Assembly: GCA_003427395.1 (NCBI GenBank)
Contig: BFEA01000251.1
Span: forward strand, 112,846-148,785
Reading direction: 5' to 3'
DNA: 35,940 nt
Origin: Chara braunii
Taxonomy: Eukaryota > Streptophyta > Charophyceae > Charales > Characeae
Every line of letters begins with the position of its first letter. Within the stretch, counting starts at the first letter, position 1. The translations under genes and the position numbers were made by a program. Below, in pieces: positions 30,070 to 35,940 of the stretch. Under the pieces are notes generated by a model. The model was not told the DNA's origin and searched no databases. It worked only from the letters and a program-made list of their open reading frames with translations.

Positions 30070-32761
30070 CTAGAATTTCTGCCTCTCCTTGTTACGTTGC
30101 TCTTCGTCTTCTGTCCAAGCTTGTTTGGTCTTCCGCCATCTACAGAGAATCTCAGCTTGTATCAAAGTTCTGGTTTCTATCCACACCTTCTTCCGTGGGT
30201 TGGACCACCCCTCAATTGTCCTGCTGCATCTCTCCTTCCATATGACCCATAGGGTCACTTTCCTGATGAGTTCAAACCAGATCCTTTCTGCCTTTTTCGC
30301 CTGAACAGGGATGTTGTCAAGAGGAGAAGTTGAATGGGCTGCTCGGGGAAGGGAGAAGTGAAGAGGGAGTCCCAGAGTGATGAAGCTCTGGCCCAATATT
30401 CAGTAGCCTCTTTACAACGCACCAGGCAGTGAACTATATCTTCTACGGCGCCTTCAGTGCATACTGTACATAACTCCGAGCTGTTGCGGTCTGCGGCTTT
30501 CCGCCGAGTGTGTAGTCATTGGTTCACCGGAAGGGCTGCGTACGCGATCAACCACTGCAAACTTCTAATCTTGATTGGTCTGATGCGTTTGAATTTATCC
30601 CAGTGGATTCGTGTGATTTTGTCTGCTTCCTGCCCGACGAGATTCCGCCATCTGTTTTTGATAACAGGGTCTGGATTTTTGGTCTTTAGAGACAGACAGT
30701 ACGCAAGTTTGACTGTGTAATCCNGGATTGGAATTTTGGTCTTAATGNTGCAGGCCTTATTTGGCGTCCACGCCCATTCGGCTGGATCGAACTCCAAGTT
30801 ACGGATTGTAGTGTCAGGTCTGTAGACTGATTTCGGCCATGCTCCTAAGACCCTTACTTTCCGAAGTAGGAAGGACTCTAAGACTGACGACTCTACATCG
30901 CAATTCAGGATAGTTGGCGAACCCGTAATGGTGAGGGAGATCGGAAAAGAGAGGAAAGTGGCCTTAGTGTGTGAGCCTTGCTGTCAATGGGAGAATTGAA
31001 AGGCTCTAGGGGGTGTTGTTTCTTGAATCATCAGTCCCCACTCACCCGATCTCCACGACTCGTTTTTTGCCAGGATATCTTTCCATTCCTGCGGAATGCA
31101 GCTAAGTATATACTGGAGATTGGTCCCTCGTCTGTGGCAACCTTTCAATCGGGAGCTGACTTCTTATTCCGTTACCTAGCCCTTTCTATCTTCCTTCCAT
31201 AAGTGGTCGATTTTCCAGATACCGTTCTTGATTCAGGACAACCACCTCTGTTCTAGGAAGAGTGGGTTGTCCGCCTCGTTCTTTATCCATTCATTCCCGA
31301 AAAGCGGTTGCCTTAGTACTTCATCCTTGGATTTGGGTCTGTTTATCTTGTTGGGAAGTATTTTCCTCCAGGATCGGAGTAATGCCGGTCAGTAAGGTGT
31401 GGGCAGTCGAGAGTCAACGAGCCTGTTATTCCTCGTTTGATTCCTACGTCCTGTGTTTATCACCCATTCTTTATTCATTACCCAAAACAGACCTGACATA
31501 TTGTTCGGGGATGGAATTGGGGCCACGGATCTGATACTATCCTGTGCCAGATTATTCCATGCGTTGTCCGGTTTCATCAGCAGTTTGATGATCCATTTGA
31601 CTTGCAGGGCTTTCGTTTCTGTTCCGGGGTAAATAATTCCTAGGCCTCCGTTTCGTGGCCTTCCTGTAACATAGTGCTAGGCGATCTTGGATATGCCTTT
31701 GTCCTTGTTAGGGCCTCGTGTCCATAGATAAAGCCTAGCTCTTCGGTTCAGTTCCTTAAGCGAACTGTCAGGGACTGTCCAAATGGAGGCAATGTACCAC
31801 ATCATCGAAAAGACCGATGTATTGAGGACTAGCGCTCGACCAATAAGGGATGTGAAGGCATTGCCCCACCTTCCAATTTTATTGATCTGTTTGGCCAACA
31901 TGGATGGGCCCATTTGGGGAGCCAGTCCCTCCTTCGTCATTAGTATGCCCAGATAGCGGGTGGGTGTGTCCGGCGTTTGCCATGTCATCGCCGCCTCATC
32001 GCCCTGGAGTGAAGGGGGCTCTTCCTCGGATAGCCACCAGCCAATTGTTTTTTCCCAGTTGATCTTCATTTTTTAGGCTAGTTTGAACGCTTCCATTGCT
32101 TTAGCTAGTGACCTGAATGAGGAATCAGACGCTCTGATTAGGACCTTTAAATCGTCATCGAACATGATAGCTATCAGAAAATCCATCTGGTGGGTTGATC
32201 CTACGTCGGTGTTGGCTAGTCTTTGCATTGATGGATCCTTACGGAGGAAGGATGCGATTGCCTCCATTACGAATAGAGAGATTGATGGGGCCAAAGGGTC
32301 CCCTTGACGGACCGAGCGGGAAATCGGGTAGCAATCTGATAGTAGTCCATTGACTTGGACACAGCCTTCTACATATTTGTACAGTATCCGGATCCACTTT
32401 ATGAAATTAGGTTCAACTCTCATTCTTTCCATACTCGCTTCCATGAAATCCCAGTTTACTTGATCGTATGCCTTTTCAAAATCAAAGAAGAGAATGAAAG
32501 TTTTATTTTTCTTTCCCTGATTTTTCTTACTAACTCGTTCAGTGTCATAACATTGTCTAGAATGTAGCGACCCGGGATAAAACCTGTTTGGTCAATGTGG
32601 AAGCATTTGTTGGTAATCTTGATAATCCGGTTGGATAGGGTCTTAGTCAGGATTTTGTATGGAAGAGTTAGCAGCGATATGGGTCTGTAATTCCTGATGT
32701 CTTCTTTCTCACCCTTTTTGTAAAGTAGCGTGACCACTCTGCTGCTGAGAAGATTACCCAA
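30070..32761 (-). pseudogene. LINE ORF2: reverse transcriptase and C-terminus (copy 2)
   Basis: RT motifs 1-2 are at 32,456-32,761 (RNYRPISLLTLPYKILTKTL, QTGFIPGRYILDNV). After a frameshift come motif B (VNGLLSDCYPISRSVRQGDP) and the catalytic box, which here reads MFDDDLKVLI instead of FADD (32,073-32,444). Thumb/linker pieces follow at 31,677-32,069, 31,389-31,577 and 30,516-30,797. An in-frame TGA then leads into the zinc segment ELCTVC...VHCLVRC and, one frame over, VTLWVIWKERCSRT with WIETRTLIQAEILCRWRK (30,070-30,396). At least two frameshifts and several stops make it inactive. Single Ns lie at about 30,724 and 30,748. Confidence 0.88.
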
Positions 32762-33308
32762 CCCTCCCTTGGACCAATCCTAGCAAGGGCCATAATTTCT
32801 CCCAAAATTCTTTTGTTAATCCATCGATTTCAGGGGACTTGTTGTTATTCATGTTTTTTAAGGCCAGATGTAGTTCTTCAAGTGTGATTGGTTTGTCGAG
32901 TGTTTCAGCCTGTTCAGCTGATATTGTTTGTTCTAGGTAGTGTAGCATTTTCTGCCTTGCCTCTCTAATGTTGGAGCGTATCGGAATCTTGGTCTTGGAG
33001 AGGTAGAGGTCCTTGTAGAAATTGTTAGCTATCTCTAGCATACCTTCGCTATCTGATCTCACAGTTTTCGGGGTTGTGTGGGACCTCAGACCTTCAATCG
33101 TAGTAGTTCTCGAGTTTGCTTTGATTCGGGCAAAGAAGTGTTTTGACATTGAGTCGATGAGTTCGTATTCGCACATTCTCGCTCTTATTTGAAGGTCTCT
33201 TAGGTCCCACCATTTCCACATGGTCAATTCCTCTCGTGCCTTGTCGAACAAATTATTATGCAGAGGTGAGGAGGGGTTGTTTATTAGGTTGGTTTCTGCC
33301 AAATTCAA
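32754..33308 (-). pseudogene. LINE ORF2: linker and start of RT (copy 2)
   Basis: A helical linker (ELIDSMSKHFFARIKANSRT) and the RT entry motif NNNKSPEIDGLTKEFWEKLW, where the family consensus is K(S)PGPDG; the glycine and proline have changed. It is in the same frame as the endonuclease piece upstream, separated by one stop near 33,315. A frameshift at about 32,756 leads into the next RT piece. Confidence 0.8.
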
Positions 33309-33320
33309 CGCAAATTCTAG

Positions 33321-34215
33321 TCATTGCTTCCTCTTTTTCCTTATAGACGCTAGTTTCCTAGAGACTTTGGCCACGATGCTTGAGAGGTTGGAATAACTCT
33401 TTTGAAACCATTCCCATCGATGGTCAGTGCTTAGGCGCGCAGATCTTTGTCCCTCCCAACAGTTGCATACCTCACTTTGGAAGGTCTGGCTCAGCAGGAG
33501 GGAATTGTTGAGCTTATGGAAGTTGGCTCCCCTTTTAACCACTTGATCAAAGCAAATAACTAGTTCGATTGGTTTGTGACCCAGTCCCGAATATGGAGCC
33601 AAGGATAGCACTTCATTATTCTTGATTGCCCCCATCATGATTTCTGATACTCGAAAGTAGTCTATTCGGGAAAATGTCGTATGGTTAGCGTGATTTTTCT
33701 TGACTAAGGTGAAGGTTCTCTTGTTTGGGTGAAGGATTCTATGAGGGTCCACCAGGTTGTGATCCAGCATCAAATCCTGGATTGGTATTGCTTCAGAAGA
33801 ATTTGGGGTGTCGGGCGACCGAGATATACGGTCTAATGAAGGGTCTATCGTGGCATTCCAGTCTCCTGCCAGGATACAAGGGGCCAGTGGCGGGATCAGG
33901 TCTTCGATATTTCTTAAAAAGGTATTCCTCTTTGTTGGCGAGTTCGGTGCATAAATGTTGAAGAGTAAGAATTCCTCTTCCTTCCATTTCAGGTGTAACA
34001 CACACCACCTCCCTTCCATTTGATCGGCTCTCTTGTCTAGAATTGAGCCTGCTTTATATAGACGGGAGGATTTAAGAATCAAGATGGTTGTTCCCTTGGA
34101 GCTTGTTTCAGGGTCAACAGACCAAATTTCATCCTTTAGGCCACCTAACTTCCTTGCCATGAACGTGCGAATTCTGTTGTGTTCTGTGGAAAGGGTGAGG
34201 TGAAAAGGAATAAAA
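33321..34215 (-). pseudogene. LINE ORF2: AP-type endonuclease (copy 2), N-terminally truncated
   Basis: The open frame from 34,160 continues upstream to about 34,210 (LTLSTEHNRIRTF). Endonuclease/exonuclease/phosphatase family landmarks are EEFLLFNIYAPNSP, PCILAGDWNATID (the GDWN motif), TTFSRIDYFRVSE (the RIDY/F motif) and GLGHKPIELVI, where the catalytic SDH is replaced by LGH. The N-terminal strands with the first Asn and Glu are missing. The enzyme would nick target DNA to prime reverse transcription; this copy lacks key residues. Confidence 0.85.
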
Positions 34216-34562
34216 AATAGAAAATAATGACCAGGTAGTTCTACGTGAATCCTACGGCTGAAAAACGTTTACACAAAACGTGTGATCTCATGGCGAGTTT
34301 GAGGCACATACCTGAGAGCAAATTGAAAAAGAAGCATCTCTTTGGGAATCCTTACTACAAGCCTATGTCTGTGTATGTGTATGTCCCGAATCCCTCCAAG
34401 GGACTGAGGGACTGAGGGGATGCCTATCATGGGAGACAACCAGCCCATCAGCCTGCAGCCTCTCGGATGGCACACAGTACACAAGCACAAAAACATACAA
34501 TTTGTACAGGTTGGCCAGGGTATCCTTAACCACATTGGTAGAAATGATACCTAGCGGGTACT
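34216..34562. other. No recognised gene
   Basis: Right flank of LINE copy 2. The 88-codon minus ORF at 34,269-34,535 and a short plus frame near 34,290-34,410 have no recognisable content. Confidence 0.4.
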
Positions 34563-35380
34563 GTTAGTGCACTCTCCGGAAGGGTTTCTTTACCGCCTTC
34601 CAGCACATGTTCAGGGAGAAACCATTGTCAACAATTGCAGAAATGACGTTGATGATCTGTGCGGCTGCATCTGCCTGGTCAGAATAGAGGATGAGAACAA
34701 ATATAACCTGCGCAGTAATTGCTTCCTTTTCGATTTGTAGCACATGAACCTGCAATGTGTGAATCCGAGGCCCACGCTCTTGTCATGCCTTGAAGTCACA
34801 AAAGTTCCTGAAAGAAGGGAGGTCATCATGGTAGTCATGCTCGAGAATTTGCAACTACTCCATGCTCCACCTCCACCAGCATTGTGTTATCGTTAATCTC
34901 GATGTACTACTTCGGGTAGATCAAACAAGGGTCATCGTCCTGCTTTCCTTCGGTGGTGAGAAAGTCACAAATGATGGATTTATTCAACGCCCTCAGACCA
35001 TTGATGTACCAGAATGTGTCTTTGAAACAGGGGACGAGGTGCGCATTACCTGTGTCAACAAATCTCATCATCACGTCGTATTCGTACCTGAAAAATAAAT
35101 GCCGCACCAGATTGGCAAGCAGGCCAGCCCCATGGGTATGCCCATAATCTCCATCCAGGCATAGCAGCTCATCAGCACAACACTGCTGGCAATACACCAT
35201 TTGGTACGCCATGCAATATCTCCCTCCTCGAGTACTATGTAGTTTGTCTCCTCGGCCTGCTCGGGGATGGTTCAGGAAGCAAACAGTCTTCCGCTTTCAC
35301 CAACCCTCACCTTCACCACGTCGTTTGGAGTTGTCTCCGTACGTACCTTCATAGCACATTCCATGAAGTTCGCGGCCTGT
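34563..35380 (-). pseudogene. Possible multi-exon gene or decayed gene, unknown function
   Basis: Several minus-strand pieces read like protein. AANFMECAMK is followed by the strong donor-like AAG/GTACGTAC (about 35,345). A piece around EQAEETNYIVLEEGDIAWRT follows, then one frame over YCQQCCADELLCLDGDYGHT and LVPCFKDTFWYINGLRALNK to a stop at 34,907. The last is IEKEAITAQVIFVLILYSDQ and ISAIVDNGFSLNMCWKAVKK, ending at 34,564. Candidate acceptors are TTTATTTTTCAG, CCTTCTTTCAG and CACATTGCAG. I recognise no family. It may be a spliced gene or a pseudogene with frameshifts; a chance set of ORFs is also possible. Confidence 0.35.
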
Positions 35381-35416
35381 TTTTTTAATATTTTTTTATA
35401 CCCGTAAAAATACGTT

Positions 35417-35420
<4 letters not shown>

Positions 35421-35451
<31 letters not shown>
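35421..35451. repeat. (TA)n microsatellite
   Basis: A 31-bp uninterrupted TA run preceded by an A/T-rich stretch (35,380-35,420). Confidence 0.95.
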
Positions 35452-35453
<2 letters not shown>

Positions 35454-35467
35454 TACCCCTTAAGCAA

Positions 35468-35680
35468 CATTGGCCGCGGGGGGAGGTCGATGGCCCGCTC
35501 CGCGCCGGACTTGGGGGTGAAGTCTTGCTGCGGGCCGGTGGATGGAGGCGATCGAGGGCGGGGCGGCGGGCAGAGAGGCGCGCGTACCGAAATGTTCACA
35601 GCGCGCCAGAAAACGAGAGAGCGCGCCCAAGGGGCGGAGCGGCGGCGGGCGTCGATGCAAGGGAATATCTCGAAGCGCGC
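35468..35680. promoter_or_regulatory. GC- and CpG-rich island
   Basis: About 210 bp of strongly GC-rich, CpG-rich sequence (GGGCGGGGCGGCGGGC, GCGCGCCAG, GAGCGCGCCCAAGGGGCGG) set between (TA)n and T-rich DNA. It lies on the 5' side of the minus-strand pieces at 34.5-35.4 kb, so a promoter or first exon is possible. No TATA box or start site is proven. An rDNA-like or transposon origin is not excluded. Confidence 0.35.
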
Positions 35681-35684
35681 GTCC

Positions 35685-35940
35685 TTTTTTTTTCTTTTCT
35701 TTATTATTTTTTTTGGCATGTTGTTTCCCGCTTTTCGTTTTTTCTTTTTTTTTTTCTTTTTGCCTCTTGGTCAGCGTGTCGTTTCACGCTTTTCGTTTTT
35801 TTTCTTTTCTCATTTTCATTTCATCATTTTCATTTTTGTTTTGTTTTTGTTGTTTTTGTTATTTTGGTGAGTGGTGGAGGCAGGCTTTTTTTATTATTAT
35901 TATTTTTTTTAACAAACTGCAGGCCTTTTTTTTTTTTTTT
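35685..35940. repeat. T-rich low-complexity sequence
   Basis: Long T runs with interspersed C, G and TTA, in which TTTCGTTTTTT and CGCTTTTCGTTTT recur. It has no coding potential, and the window ends inside a T run. Confidence 0.8.

Larger units (their letters stand above)
29363..34215 (-). mobile_element. L1-type LINE, copy 2, nearly full ORF2
   Basis: The poly(A) tail is at 29,363-29,380 (T run on plus) next to AACATAAACAGGGCC. The element extends leftwards in its own orientation through 3' UTR, zinc-binding C-terminus, RT and most of an AP-type endonuclease, stopping near 34,215 within the endonuclease N-terminus. It has the same orientation as copy 1 and is clearly the same family by protein alignment. 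The coding region has frameshifts and stops. No ORF1 is present. Confidence 0.9.

Noticed and set aside
35453-35719. 88-codon minus ORF in the GC-rich island
   Set aside because: The proline/arginine-rich reading is what GC-rich DNA gives by chance, and its lysine start comes from the T-rich tract.

Overview
The window looks like repeat-rich nuclear DNA from a green-lineage (streptophyte) eukaryote. The signs are plant-type LTR retrotransposons primed by initiator-Met tRNA, L1-type LINEs, an Ac/hAT-like non-autonomous element, long (CT)n and (TA)n runs and single-base Ns. Reading frames are short and broken, there are no operons, and I see no rRNA or tRNA gene. The coiled-coil gag N-terminus (residues around TPYTKEQKEEAARILAEQKA) and the arginine/glutamate shadow ORFs over (CT)n remind me of Chara braunii predicted proteins. 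That is recollection, not a search result, and I hold it at about 50%.

Layout. 1-1404: 5' leader and 5' LTR of a minus-strand Ty3/gypsy element that runs off the left edge. 2.05-6.35 kb: a long decayed minus-strand coding region of unknown family with a 719-bp tandem duplication. 6.35-10.95 kb: no convincing gene; it holds a TTCGAATA-type degenerate repeat, a 335-bp tandem duplication and many TGATCA sites. 10.96-12.33 kb: the 3' end of an older plus-strand gypsy element (integrase C-terminus, polypurine tract, probable LTR). 12,331-21,450: a complete but dead minus-strand Ty3/gypsy element with both LTRs, a 4-5 bp target duplication, primer-binding site, gag, protease, reverse transcriptase, RNase H and integrase. 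It is inserted into the older element or its flank. 21.45-24.20 kb: no recognised gene. 24,205-25,008: a non-autonomous hAT element with 12-bp terminal inverted repeats and an 8-bp target duplication. 25,766-34,215: two same-orientation L1-type LINE copies (minus strand), with a fragment of a third, diverged LINE between them. 34.5-35.7 kb: a minus-strand stretch of plausible exon fragments of unknown identity, with a GC-rich island on its 5' side.

Nearly everything recognisable is transposable-element sequence in decay: in-frame stops, frameshifts and a changed catalytic residue. I found no intact cellular gene. The items most worth checking are the unrecognised decayed coding region at 2-6.4 kb, the hAT element, the TTGAC (W-box-like) array inside the gypsy leader, and the possible gene at 34.5-35.7 kb.
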